45,420 nucleotides of DNA. Source: Jimgerdemannia flammicorona. Its lineage: Eukaryota > Mucoromycota > Endogonomycetes > Endogonales > Endogonaceae. Positions within the stretch are counted from its first letter, which is position 1, and every line of letters begins with the position of its first letter. Positions 22,804 through 34,020 of this stretch are shown one piece after another. Where the stretch lies: the NCBI GenBank assembly GCA_003990745.1, contig RBNI01000069.1, forward strand, positions 1 through 45,420, read 5' to 3'. The notes under the pieces were generated by a model. That model searched no databases. It saw nothing but the letters and a program-made list of their open reading frames with translations, and had not been told where the DNA came from. Both the position numbers and the translations under genes were made by a program.

Positions 22804-23590
22804 TCAATGCTGGCTTTTATACTTATTTTCATTATTCTTCTTATTCTTATAATAGTAGTTATTTTGCATATATCTATACTTATCATAGTAATAATAGTTT
22901 CTATCAAATTTAGATTTATATTTTGATCTTTTTATCTTATCTCCATAATCTGTAGAATGTTTTCTCATCATTGTTATTACTACTATTTTCTTGATATATC
23001 TCTTCATTGATGAGACTTATTGTTATATAGATATATATAATCTATGAGTTTTCTACTTTCATATATAACTGCTACTACAATATTATATATCTCAGAGAGA
23101 TCTCTTATAAGGGTCAAAACCTTATCTTCATTACTGATATACTCTACTAATATACTTAGGAAATTTACTTGATTTATCAGATTATCAATATATTTGACAT
23201 ATTCATAGATACTTTTCTTAAGCTTTATTATAATTGAATAATTGAAATTTTAGATAGAATCAATTCAATAAGAATGTTTATATATAATGATTGTATAGAG
23301 TCTTATATATATTATAAGCTATTATAGTATATATTTAAGCTTCATTTGTTGGTTTGATAATATAAAAGTAATTTCTTCTAAACTTGATAATTATTTATAG
23401 TATCATAATCTTGAATCTATACTTATAGTTTTATATACTCTATCAATCTACACTTTTCTAGGAGATTGCTTATATAAAATATCTAAATAATATAATTCTT
23501 ATCATCAAAGATAGATATAGACCTCTTGGCTATGTTTATACTAGCTATAGGAACTGTTATTATTATATCTATTCTAGAGATATCTATGTC
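22804..23590 (-). pseudogene. Hypermutated Copia-type gag remnant
   Basis: Minus-strand reading gives a Copia Gag (UBN2-like) layout. Near 23,540, ISIFDDKNYII followed by ISNLLEKCRLIEYI corresponds to the usual Gag start (G-x-NY-x-x-W ... L-x-x-x-x-L-x-x-x-I). Near 23,100-23,220, YEYVKYIDNLINQVNFLS then EDKVLTLIRDLSEIYN corresponds to the central helix block with the LTxLxxLPxxY pattern. Then SLINEE, and at about 22,860-22,905 YYYYDKYRYMQNNY, which has exact CX2CX4HX4C spacing but with all three Cys and the His replaced by Tyr. Frameshifts and stops occur throughout. Gag would form the particle and bind RNA. The pol part of the element was not found; the Gypsy insertion at 22,461 may have separated it. 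Confidence 0.6.
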
Positions 23591-25600
23591 TGTTTATAAT
23601 TCTAAATAATATATATTTATATATTAAGTAATATAACTCAAAGATGATATAGTTATATATATATAAGCCACATTATTAAAATATATAATAATGAGAATTT
23701 CAATACTATGTATATATAATATTATTAAGATGAGTAAATATATTGATTGAGCTATAGACTAATAGTTTTAATAAAGTAGCTACCAAGTCTACTATAATTC
23801 TAGATAAACTTGATATTCTTAATAATAGTTTTGTAATCATACTAAAACTACCAGTATTAGGTTCAGGGGTTTCTTAATTATTCTTTTAGATTAGAATAAT
23901 ATAGTAGAGACTTTACTAAATCTAATAGCCTATAATTCTTATTATTAAATTATTTTTACTTATATATAAAAGACTTAATAGTAGAGGTAGAACTTTTTTT
24001 AATTGGTATAATATCTCTTATAGTTTAAAAAAGTCTTGGCTTTATAGTAGCAATCATTAGAGAGAAAATTTAGAAAATATTCACTTATAGCTTTGATAGA
24101 TTTCTATATATATTTCTTATAAAAGTAGTTACTGATTAATTTTTAAACTCTTTTTTGATATCTTGAATATGGGTAATCTCTTTGTTGAGTATAATAAATA
24201 TGTCAAATACTTTTTAAATAGTTTTATTATTGAGTTTGTCAAATTTCTCTTAGCTGATATATATGAGTCTTAGTCTACTTAGTAATAATTCTATTGACTT
24301 CTTTAGCTTAGTTCTGAGAAGTAGCTAGAGTGAAAATATTTTTTAATTACAGTATTGATGATGGGTTCTTATGAGGTTTTCTATATTTATAGTAGATTTT
24401 TAAGAGAGGTTACTTGTGGATAGAAGAAACTTTTACTACTATTAAATTTTAATAAAACTATATATTGATAGAATTATATATTATAAATAATTAGAGATAA
24501 TTATCAGCTTTAAGTTCTGAGTTCTATAAGGAAGTACTAAGTTCCTTCTACATATCTATTATAGAGATATATATAATCTAAATATCACTTTCAGATTTTT
24601 ATACTAGATAGAGATATTGTACTTATATTCTAAGTTAATTAGACTTAAAATCATTAACAAGTTGGATCTGAGAGTTTTTAATAAAAATACTTCTTTATTC
24701 TTAAGAGAGAGAAAGCAGAGCTAGGGTTATATATAATACACTCAGTATAGAGAATATTTATATAGATTTAGAACTATAGCTAAATATAGTATACTAGTAT
24801 AGTTATACTATATACATATATATATATGATATTTATGACTATTATATTGGAAATTCTATTATAAATTCCATTGAAAATTCTGTTGTAATTTCCAATAGCT
24901 TGTAATGAACCATTATAGTTTTTATTAAGTTAACATATTTTAAAGTTAGAATAAAAATTTTGAATCAAATCAGACCTCAATTCAATTTAAACTCAATTCA
25001 ATTTGATGACTCCCAATTTGATTTGATTGATTTGTTTGGAAGCACTAAGTATAATAGTTTTAGTTTTTTTATAAGAAAGTGAATAAGTTCTAAAATATTC
25101 AAATAGTCTAAATAGCTTAAAGAGATATTATATATTTAAGTAGTTCTTGATGATTTTCAGAAAAAAAAATATTCTGAGATTTATTAAGCAGACAAAAAGG
25201 ATATTTATACAAGATCTGAAAGAAAGATCCAAAAGAATCTTAGAGATAAAAAGAAATCTCAAAAGAATATCAAGAAAGAGTTTTGATAAGAGATGATTAA
25301 AGAAGTTTTACAATATTCCAAAAGATTTTATAACTAGCTAAAACAAGATGCTTGATGCTGACATAAGACAAGAATGTTCTAGTGAAGTCTTGATGCCAAG
25401 AGAAGATTTCTAAACATTTAGAAAGTACTGGAACATTGTGGAATATTTAAGAAAGATAAGAAAAAACTAGAGAAAAGATGTGAAAATAGGCTATGACTAA
25501 AGAAATTGTTACACTGATAGTCTCCAACCCACAAGGATATTAAAAGCAAGGGAATACTTCAAATGAATAAATATAAATATATGTTTTATTGTTGTAAAGG
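23591..25600. other. AT-rich, CpG-free region without recognisable genes
   Basis: About 2 kb of strongly AT-rich sequence, probably decayed transposon (perhaps the Copia 5' end and older DNA). A small inverted pair (GGAAATT / AATTTCC) lies at about 24,850-24,895. From about 25,600 rightwards CpG reappears and genes begin. Confidence 0.5.
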
Positions 25601-25752
25601 ATGCCTTGCATAACAAATCTTTCGAAAGTCAAGAGCCCCATATAATGCTGATGGCGCAATGAATGATAGATGGAAAAGTTGGCTAACTATTTGTATATTC
25701 CATCAAAAGAGATATGTTTATTGGATGTACCTTCACATCATATAAGCCAACT

Positions 25753-27308
25753 TCACAAAGACAGAGCGGCGGCCAAAGAACGCCGAATCGAAGCCGATAT
25801 ATTGGATACACGACTTCGCCGAGTTGAAGCCGATTTATTCGAGATACGACTACGCCGATTCGAAACCGACACATCTGATACACTACTGATAAAAAAAATG
25901 AAGATATGACGAGTGAGCATTGATTTGAGCGCGTATTAAGGAAGTTTGAGTACGAGATGAACATCATGCATATTTGCGAAAACATACTTATTGTCCTCTG
26001 CGGCTCCCAAAAGACTTAGATTCCTGAGAGAGGCATACGTGTGAAATTCACTGCTTGCAGTAGATGCTTCGCCAAAGACAAAAGATGTGTTTGCGCTTGA
26101 AGCCTTGGATTGAGCAAAATGCAATTGACGCCTCTCATTTATGAAACATCTTGTCTTGTGAGACAAAGGTATCACAGGTAGCGTAAAATCTCGATCACTC
26201 CCAATGTACATAATTGGTTCCCCGGGAGCTGTCCCAAGACATGGCGTGAGGGAATCAAATAGAACGGTAGCGGAAGGTCGCCTGTCCGGGTCAACTTTCC
26301 AACAATTCTGTAATACCCGTTTAAGCGCCGTTGGCATGTGCGGTATCATTTCTTCTCGCAGACAATTATTTGAACTGGCGATACCCCGTGGAGGAACACC
26401 GGTTACGAACTGCCACAGTAGAGTGCCAAGACAGTAAATATCAGAGGATTGTGTATAAGGTGCACCATTGAAGACTTCAGGCGGAAGATATGCAAGCCGG
26501 CCGTAGACACCATGTGAGCCATGTAGCATGTTGATGGCGCCGCTGAGTCCGACGTCGATGATGCGTAGCTGGCGCCATTTTCCCCTTGTGACAAGGTTTC
26601 CTGGATGAAGGTCCCCATGGATGACGCCTAGTTTATGCAAAACCATGACGCTTCGTACCAATTCGATAGTAGCAGCCATGATTTCTGTCCAGTTCGAGAA
26701 ATTAAGTGGTTCTTGTTCAACATTCCCATTCGCGCACTCCATGACGAGGAGATAGTTGTTCGAAGTAGGGTCGGGGTTTGGAGAGAGTCCGATTACAGGC
26801 ATTGTGATAGCATTGCCAATGGATGTATGTGTATGATATGAGATGTGCGTTGCCACCATGACCTATACCGACAAGTAGAAAGGTTCAAGATACAATGTAG
26901 GTATGAATGTTGGAGAGAAAATCTAGAATATCGCCGTCAGCTTACCTCGTGGGCCATACTGATATCAATCGTTTTCAATGCAAATTTCCGTCTAACGGTG
27001 GTTTTCTTACGTCGAATGGCATGAATGGTTGGAAAGGCAAAGCCGGTCGGCCACTCGACGATCCCGGTGTATACGGTCGAGTATCCGCCTTTCCCCAAAA
27101 CCTTCAGGTTGCCACTGAATCTTTCAATCGGTATCCACACAAGGTACTCGAGGAGCTCGAGAACATCCAACCTTGCCAGGTGAAAGCGCAGTTGCTCGTC
27201 GTTACTCGGAAAGTTGAGTTTGTTGGCTTGTATCACCAAAGTTCGCTCTTGGGCGACGACGCCTTTCGCAAAGAGTTGTTTAAACGTTTGGAGTTTTTCG
27301 GCGTTCAT
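25753..27308 (-). CDS. TKL-like protein kinase, copy 1 (intact, three exons)
   Basis: Exons 27,308-26,946, 26,862-25,988 and 25,885-25,753; 456 residues. Introns are GTAAGC...TATAG (83 nt) and GTATGT...TATCAG (102 nt), with phases that match in all sister copies. Glycine loop LGKGGYSTVYTG (71-82), beta-3 Lys in FALK (K112), catalytic HGDLHPGN (D205, N210), DVG in place of DFG (D224), PPE in place of APE (248-250), SSDIYCLGTLLWQF, and a DPDRRPSA block near 302. The Lys, Asp, Asn and Asp needed for activity are present. Such HGD/GLSG/YxPPEV kinases resemble TKL families expanded in fungi. The C-terminal tail (about 412-456) has three 12-residue Arg/Ser repeats (SASTRRSRVSNI type). No signal peptide or membrane segment. 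The start is the first ATG of the conserved frame. A 3'-flank block near 25,550-25,650 recurs after copies 2 and 4. Confidence 0.85.
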
Positions 27309-27954
27309 GATTAAGAGTTGGTTAAGATTCACATTCGATGAATTAAAGAAAATATGTCCAACCCATGCGCAGTAGCTTATTACATTATGTAATGCAGTAA
27401 TTTATCTTATGCCTAAGTTTGTATACCTCAAAGATCATATGTGTAACTAAGTGTCACTGGACTGGGTCAACAGACCGTGACGACTTTTATCTGAAAGCAA
27501 CCCAATACCAATGAAGACGGAAACAGGGAGAAGAAACCACAACTCTCGACACACACCACCAACCATCAGCGTATTCCCCTATTCCTTGTTATCCATTCTT
27601 CGCGCCCCAGTATCCTCGAGGTTTACCAGATGCGCGTCGGTTGGTGGAGGCGGGCCACTGCGTTCGTCGGAACGGAGCGGAGACGTGCGGCGGCTAGGAT
27701 AGCAGATAAAATGGTAGGAGGCAAACATGTGGGTTAGCGATGTACTTTTGGCGAGAGGTCAAAATAGTGGAGGTCGTGGGGAACCGAGATGGGTTTAATG
27801 GAAGAAGTTTGTATCATAGGATGGTATGGCGAATAGAAGAACGTTTTACATAATGCAATAATCAGTTTCTGGACTGGCTTGATTATTCAAACAAAATTAT
27901 GGAGGAAAAATGGGGGGGAAGAAGTTCTTCATATGGCTCCGACATATCAGTATG
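27309..27954. repeat. Kinase 5' flank, duplicated segment
   Basis: No gene. From about 27,340 to 27,960 the sequence matches 39,340-39,890 upstream of copy 3, in the same order: a TTACATTATGTAAT palindromic block, a CAGACCGTGACGACTTTTAT block, a TATTCCCCTATTCCTTGTTA block, an AGATAAAATGGTAGGAGGCA block, and a block ending GATGTCGACCAAT. Kinase promoters are probably inside it. It shows that kinase and flank were duplicated together. Confidence 0.7.
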
Positions 27955-28292
27955 TATATTGATGTCGACCAATACGTCCGTCTAAAGATGGTTTCCTCAC
28001 GTCGAACGGTATGAAAAGTTGGAAAGGCAAAGTCAGTTGGCCACTCGACAATCCCCGTGTACATGGTCCTTTTCCTAATACCTTCAGGTTGCCACTGAAT
28101 CTTTCAATTGGTATCCACACAAGGTATATACTCCAAAAGTTCGGGCACACCCAACCTTGCCAGGTGGGGGCGCAGCTGCTCGTCGTTGCTCGGAAAATTG
28201 AGTTTGTTGGCTTGTATCATCAAAGCTTACTCTTGGGCGACGGCGCCTTTCGCGAAGAGTTTTTTAAACGTTTGGAGTTTGTCGCCACTCAT
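27955..28292 (-). pseudogene. Kinase first-exon remnant
   Basis: Minus-strand copy of kinase exon 1: starts MSGDKLQTFKKLFAKG, then QANKLNFPSNDEQLR, then YTGIVEWPTDFAFPTFH and RREETIFRR. It has at least two in-frame stops and a small deletion that removes the glycine-loop GGYSTV. No exon 2 follows; the sequence downstream leaves the family. It is a dead fragment between copies 1 and 2. Confidence 0.85.
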
Positions 28293-28756
28293 GATTAAGC
28301 TGGTAAAGAAGAAGGTCGGGAGGGAATCGTGTGGCCTAGCGACATGTTTGTTGATGGGCCTAGAAAGTGGGGAGCTGGGATGAGTTTGATGAAGGGAATA
28401 GGAAAACGAGTGTTTGTATCATATATCAAGCGGATTCGCTTCGCCTGATAATGGCCAACCCATTAAATATATACAAAGCAAAGGAATACTCCAAATGAAT
28501 AAATATTTGTTTCATTCATAAGGGACGCCCTGCACGACAAATCGTTCGGAAATCGAGAGCCCCACATCACAAAATCCTAGTACCGTATATATATTGTGCA
28601 CTATTGAGTAGGTTTTATGATGCACATAATACTGGATAGTATAATGAATGCTGGATGATACAATGAATGCTAGGCGATATAATGGATACTGGATTGGGGT
28701 ATTCCGTCAGAATAGAAGTGTTTGTTGGATGTACTTTCATACTGTGTAAACCAACT

Positions 28757-30318
28757 TCACAAAGACAGGGCGGCGGCCAAAGAACGCCGAATCGAAGCCG
28801 ATATATTCGATATACGACTTCGCCGAGTCGAAGCTGATATATTCGATACACGACTACGCCGATTCGAAGCCGACACATTCGATACACTACTAAAGTCTCG
28901 CCGGCCAAAATGAAAATATGACGAGTGAACACGTGTGATAAGGAAGTTTGAGGATGAGATGATCATGCATATGTGCGAAAACGTACCTATTGTCCTTTGT
29001 GGCTCCCAAAAGACTTAGATTCCCGAGAGAGGCATACGTGTGAAATTCACTGCTTGTAGTAGATGCTTCGCCAAAGACAAAAGATGTGTTTGCGCTTGAA
29101 GCCTTGGATTGAGCAAAATGCAATTGACGCCTCTCATTTATGAAGGATCTTGTCTTGGGAGATAAAGGTATCATAGGCAGCGAAATATCTCGATCACTCC
29201 CAAGGTACATAGCTGCTTCCCCGGGAGCTACTCCAAGACATGGCGTGAGGGATTCAAATAAAACGGTAGCCGAAGGTCGCCTGTCTGGGTCAACTTTCCA
29301 ACAATTCTGTAATACCCGTTTAAGCGCCACTGGCATCTGCGGTATCATCTCTTCTCGCAGACAATTATTTGAACTGGCGATACCCCGTGGAGGAACACCA
29401 GTTAGGAGCTGCCACAGCAGAGTGCCAAGACAGTAAATATCAGAGGCCTGTGTATAAGGTGCACCATTGAAGACTTCGGGCGGAAGATATGCAAGCCGAC
29501 CGTAGACACCATCTGAGCCGTGTAATATGTTGATGGCGCCGCTGAGTCCGACGTCGATGATGCGTAGCTGGCGCCATCTTCCTCTTGTGACAAGGTTTCC
29601 TGGGTGAAGATCCCCATGGATAACGCCTAGTTTATGCAAAACCATGATGCTTCGTACCAGTTCGATCATAGCAGTCATGATTTCTGTCCAGTTCGAGAAA
29701 TTAAGCGGTTCTTGTTCAACATTCCCATTCGCGCACTCCATGACGAGGAGATAGTTGTTCGAGGTAGGATCGGGGTTTGGGGAGAGTCCGATCACAGGCA
29801 TTGTGATAGCACCGCCAACGGATATTTGTGTATGATATGAGATGTGCGTTGCCACCATCAGCTATACCGACAAGTAGAAAGGTTCAGGATCAATAATGAG
29901 ATACAATATGGTATGAATGTTGGAGAGAAAGGCTAGAATCTTGCTGTCTACTCACCTCGTATGCCATACTGATATCAATCCCTTTCAATGCATATTTTCG
30001 TCTAACGATGGTTTTCTCACGTCGAATGGTATGAATGGTTGGAAAGGCAAAGCCGGTCGGCCACTCGACGATCCCGGTGTATACGGTCGAGTATCCGCCT
30101 TTCCCCAAAACCTTCAGGTTACCACTGAATCTTTCAATCGGTATCCACACAAGGTACTCGAGGAGCTCGGGAACATCCAACCTTGCCAGGTGAAAGCGCA
30201 GTTGCTCGTCGTTACTCGGAAAGTTGAGTTTGTTGGCTTGTATCACCAAAGTTCGCTCTTGGGCGACGACGCCTTTCGCAAAGAGTTGTTTAAACGTTTG
30301 GAGTTTGTCGGCGTTCAC
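28757..30318 (-). pseudogene. TKL-like protein kinase, copy 2 (start ATG changed to GTG)
   Basis: Exons 30,318-29,956, 29,861-28,987 and 28,889-28,757, equal in length to copy 1 (363, 875, 133 nt). Introns GTGAGT...TATAG and GTACGT...TTTAG. Catalytic residues as in copy 1 (GKGGYSTVY, YALK, HGDLHPGN, DVGLSG, PPE). The codon that is ATG in copies 1, 3 and 4 is GTG here (30,316-30,318), and no nearby in-frame ATG was seen, so translation may fail or use a non-ATG or upstream-exon start. All else is open, which suggests recent loss or continued use. The repeat tail is complete. Called pseudogene only because of the start; an expressed gene is possible. Confidence 0.6.
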
Positions 30319-30861
30319 GATTAAGAGTTGGTTAAGATTCACATTCGATGGATTAGAGAAAATATGTCCGACCCATACGTGGTAGCTTATTACATTATGT
30401 AATGCAGTGATTTATCTTATGCCCAACTCAAAGATCATGTGTGTAACCTTTAGCATGTAGATGAAATGAAATAAAATAAAAACGCTTTCCTACGTCGCCT
30501 TTTGGCATTGTCCTCATTTTATCGAGTAAGCACATTAATTGAAATTTTTTTGCCTGTCCAACATGGCAATTTCTGGAGATGACCTTCTCAACATGCCAGC
30601 TTGACTTAGCAACAGCTCTTCTATTTGGGCCATTACCAAAAATAATTGACAGCAATTTTTTGTTCCGTGACAGCAAAAAGAAAATAACAATATAGGAAAT
30701 GTTTACTAACAATCCAATGACATTTATATAATTAATTTAGAGTGACGTCTAATTACTACACGTGTCCACGGTGGTACAGAGACTTTGATTGACCTGTATT
30801 AGACTCCGTACCAATATGAGATTGGTGGCTAATATAACCTAATTGCTGCATCGACTTCACG
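30319..30861. other. Divergent intergenic region, kinase copy 2 / carboxylesterase
   Basis: The first about 110 bp are the kinase 5' flank shared with the other copies (TTACATTATGTAAT block). The rest is unique and would hold the carboxylesterase promoter. No clear TATA box. Confidence 0.4.
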
Positions 30862-32936
30862 ATGAGACTCCTCCTCGCCGTCTTCTCGTATATCCTCGTC
30901 CTCCAGGCGACGTTCGCCGACGCCCTCCCCCTTAACAGCCTGATCAAAACTAAGAGCGGTCTGATACAGGGCTTCGTCGACAAAATCACCAACGTCGTCA
31001 ACTTCCTTGGAATTCCCTATGCAGAGCCACCCATCGGCGCGCTACGCTTCCAACCCGCCGTGCCTGTCAAGCCTTGGTCAAATGTGTTTAACGCCACGAC
31101 TTTTGGTCACGCCTCCGTCCAGCTGCCGCTGCCGCCGCTGAAGGAAGCCATTTTTCATCAGGGTGTTTTACTCGATCAAAGCGAGGACTCACTTAATTTG
31201 AATATCTGGACGCCGAATGCCAATAGTAAGAAGCACGCCGTCATGGTAATCACACATCTCTTCACCTCACATGACAGCTCGTTTGTCGAACTCTTTGAAG
31301 TTCCGCAACACCAACTATTCTGTTTTCCATATCGCAGTTGTATATTCACGGCGGAATGGGTCTCGCCGGAGCCGGTTCCTTTCCTTGGCACAATGGGCAA
31401 AACGCAGTTTCTCAGGGGGACGTTGTATACGTGACGATAAACTATCGCCTCAACGCCTTCGGTTGGATTCATCTCTCTACCGTGGCCCCAAACGACTTCC
31501 CAAACACAACCAACCTCGCTATCTCGGATCAGCTGACGGCGCTGAAATGGGTATACGATAACATCGCACGTGAGAGTTTCTTTCAGCTGAAATGTGTACA
31601 TCTGCCATGACTTCGATGTAGCATTATTCCTAACGACGCTTCTCTGCCTGAACCTGTAGAGTTTGGAGGCGATCCCAATAAGATAACTCTCATTGGCCAC
31701 TCCGCTGGTGCCATGTCGGTCGCAACGCTCCTGTCACTCCCGGATGCTCGCCCTTACATTCGTCGTGTCATCCTCGAAAGTGTCCCTTGGACGATGCAGA
31801 CGCCATCAGGTTACAGCAAGGACATAGCGTCGGCTTTCCTTGGTGCTTTAAACCTGACTGCGGAGACAGCGAAAGCAGTCTATAACCTTGACGTTCAGAC
31901 CATCCTGGTAAATGTTCAGATGATTACAGATATAAAATGATATTGAGGCCGATATTTATATTCCGGGTGGTCATTGCGGATATTACGAGTTGAGCTCTGT
32001 ATACATGTGACTTTATGCCCGATATTGACGAACCGATTCCTTTATCCATTCATGTCATTCTCATAGAGCACAACCGAAAGCGTCATGTCGAGCAACACCA
32101 ACTTCATCGACGGTCTGACCCCCTACGCCCTCACCATTGACGGCAAGCAATTCTCCGAAGCATCCCTGCAAGCCCTTGCCAACAACCCACCCCACGGTAT
32201 CGACATTATGCACGGCATAAACTATGACGAGTTTCATTTCTGGACACAGACGAGGCCCGGCTTCGCCGACACCACCGAGGAACAAGCGCTCGCCTACTTC
32301 GCCCAAGTTTTCGAGCAACCCCAAGACGCGTATAACATTTTCAAGAACGCCCTCCCAGCAGGCACACCCCCTTACGAGATTGTTAATCGCATGGGAACCG
32401 ACGTCCTCTTCCGTGCCGGGACATGGCAATTGGTGGAGCAGCTCGCAGCTGACGGGATCAACGCCTACACTTACCAGTTCAATTACCGCTCTAACGCCTT
32501 CAACAACACTCTGGGCGCCTGCCACGAAATTATCTCCCCGTTCACTCGCGATAACGTGGCCATCTACGAGCAGCTCGGGTCGACTTTGCCAGGGTTTGGT
32601 GCTCTGCCCACTCGGGCTGACAAAGAGAAACTAGCGAGGAATATGGTGGCGACGTGGACCAGCTTCGCGAAGACGGGCAACCCGAACAACAAGCATATCC
32701 CGAAATGGGCGCCGTACGATTCCGACAATCACAATGTGATGATGTTTGCCTACAATAGCTCTGGTTATGATATCGGATATGATGTGATGCAGAGCGACCC
32801 TGATGCTGTTTTGCGCAACGAATGGAGACAGCAGCTATCCTACTGGCTGTTGAGTAACTTAGAGAATCTTTATGATTACGAATACACCGATTTTGTAACC
32901 ACCGCAATAAGCGATGAAGATTGTTACTCATGCTAA
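30862..32936 (+). CDS. Secreted type-B carboxylesterase/lipase
   Basis: Four exons: 30,862-31,245, 31,338-31,569, 31,660-31,907, 32,067-32,936; 577 residues, usual for the family. Phases join cleanly and rebuild conserved blocks across junctions (HAVM|LYIHGGMGLAGAG, NIA|QFGGDPNKITL). An N-terminal signal peptide (hydrophobic, to about residue 21, ADA-LP) predicts secretion. Family motifs: FLGIPYAEPPIGALRF, SLNLNIWTPN, oxyanion HGG, nucleophile Ser in GHSAGA (GESAGA in most members), likely acid Glu in INYDEFHFW, and His in ACHEIISPF, so the triad is complete. It hydrolyses ester substrates outside the cell; the substrate is not known. Intron 3 (159 nt) is longer than the others, so a short extra exon cannot be excluded. 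It is divergent from kinase copy 2. Confidence 0.88.
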
Positions 32937-32974
32937 CGTTAACGAATTGCTTTAGAAGAATCATTAAAGGAACC

Positions 32975-32999
32975 ATATATATATATATATATATATATA
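32975..32999 (+). repeat. (TA)n microsatellite
   Basis: About 12 TA units, 40 bp after the carboxylesterase stop. Confidence 0.9.
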
Positions 33000-34020
33000 C
33001 GCTACAGTTATATGTATATACTTCATTTTCATTCAAAGACAAATTGATGAACCAAATTATTGGAGCCTATGAAGGATGAGGGGTTTCGGTGTGCCAAAAT
33101 TGATCATGGTTGCATGTTTGATTCAAAGAAATCGCCAGAATAGATATGTAGCAGTAAATATGTTTTTTTGCCTATCGCATGTATTATTCGGGAAACGAAG
33201 CACAAAAAACGGTGCAAGATCATTCATTGGAGGTTATAAATAAGCACGGCATATGAGTAATGCCAAGCCTAGCAACCGACTTCGGTGTTGATAGTCTTTT
33301 CGCAAGGAAACTCATGCCGAAAAAGTGCGCAGAGAGAAATCAAGCCACATGACACAATCGCTTGACGTGTCACCTGTCAACATTAGGGGAAACCCCCTTC
33401 AGGTTGTGCTAGACCCTACTGGAATCGGCTCCCTTCTAGCCAAGTTAGGGATCCTTCGTTAAAATGCCCGACCACATCGAAGGGTTGAAATTATTTCCCT
33501 ACGAATTGCACATACATTTGAGTCATGGCCTGCGGCAGCGGAAGTAGATACCCTCGGCTATAAACCCGGCGTTGTGCCGATGTTCGCTCATCTGCAAAGT
33601 CCACAGGTAAACGGACTTGCATTGGCTCATGGTTCCGAGGCTAGCTAAGTGATCGAGCCAATGTGGTGGGGATATTGCCCGGAATTTATGGTGAACAACT
33701 CACAAAGTATCTCATTTAAACGGTATTGTACAGCTGGCTGCCAAAGGTGTGGGCTTATGGATGGTTAAGTCAATGGCACGTTAATAATTTGCTTGACACG
33801 AGGAGACTAACGTTTCCCAAGGTCAACAACTTTAATATTCTCTCGTTTGGTAAATTTGTATTTACAAGGCTCTATTATTATACTATTTGAGCTGCGCATT
33901 TGACTCAGTTAACAGCATGGCGTGTTTTTACGCGTTGGCATGCCCGAATAACTTTGAACCCCCGCGCGACAAGAGTGGTATTTTGTGCCGTGCTGACCGA
34001 CCGTCTCCTTTACAAGCCTC
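33000..34020. other. Intergenic, nothing recognised
   Basis: No supported gene on either strand. A CTATAAA at about 33,559 could be a TATA box but has no gene at the right distance. Confidence 0.5.

Noticed and set aside
25753..25885. Regular 36-nt direct repeats that could suggest a CRISPR-like array
   Set aside because: Units are contiguous without spacers, encode a 12-residue protein repeat in frame, and the context is eukaryotic.
30428..30712. Minus-strand frame of 94 codons between kinase copy 2 and the esterase
   Set aside because: No motif, no conservation next to the other kinase copies, low-complexity composition.
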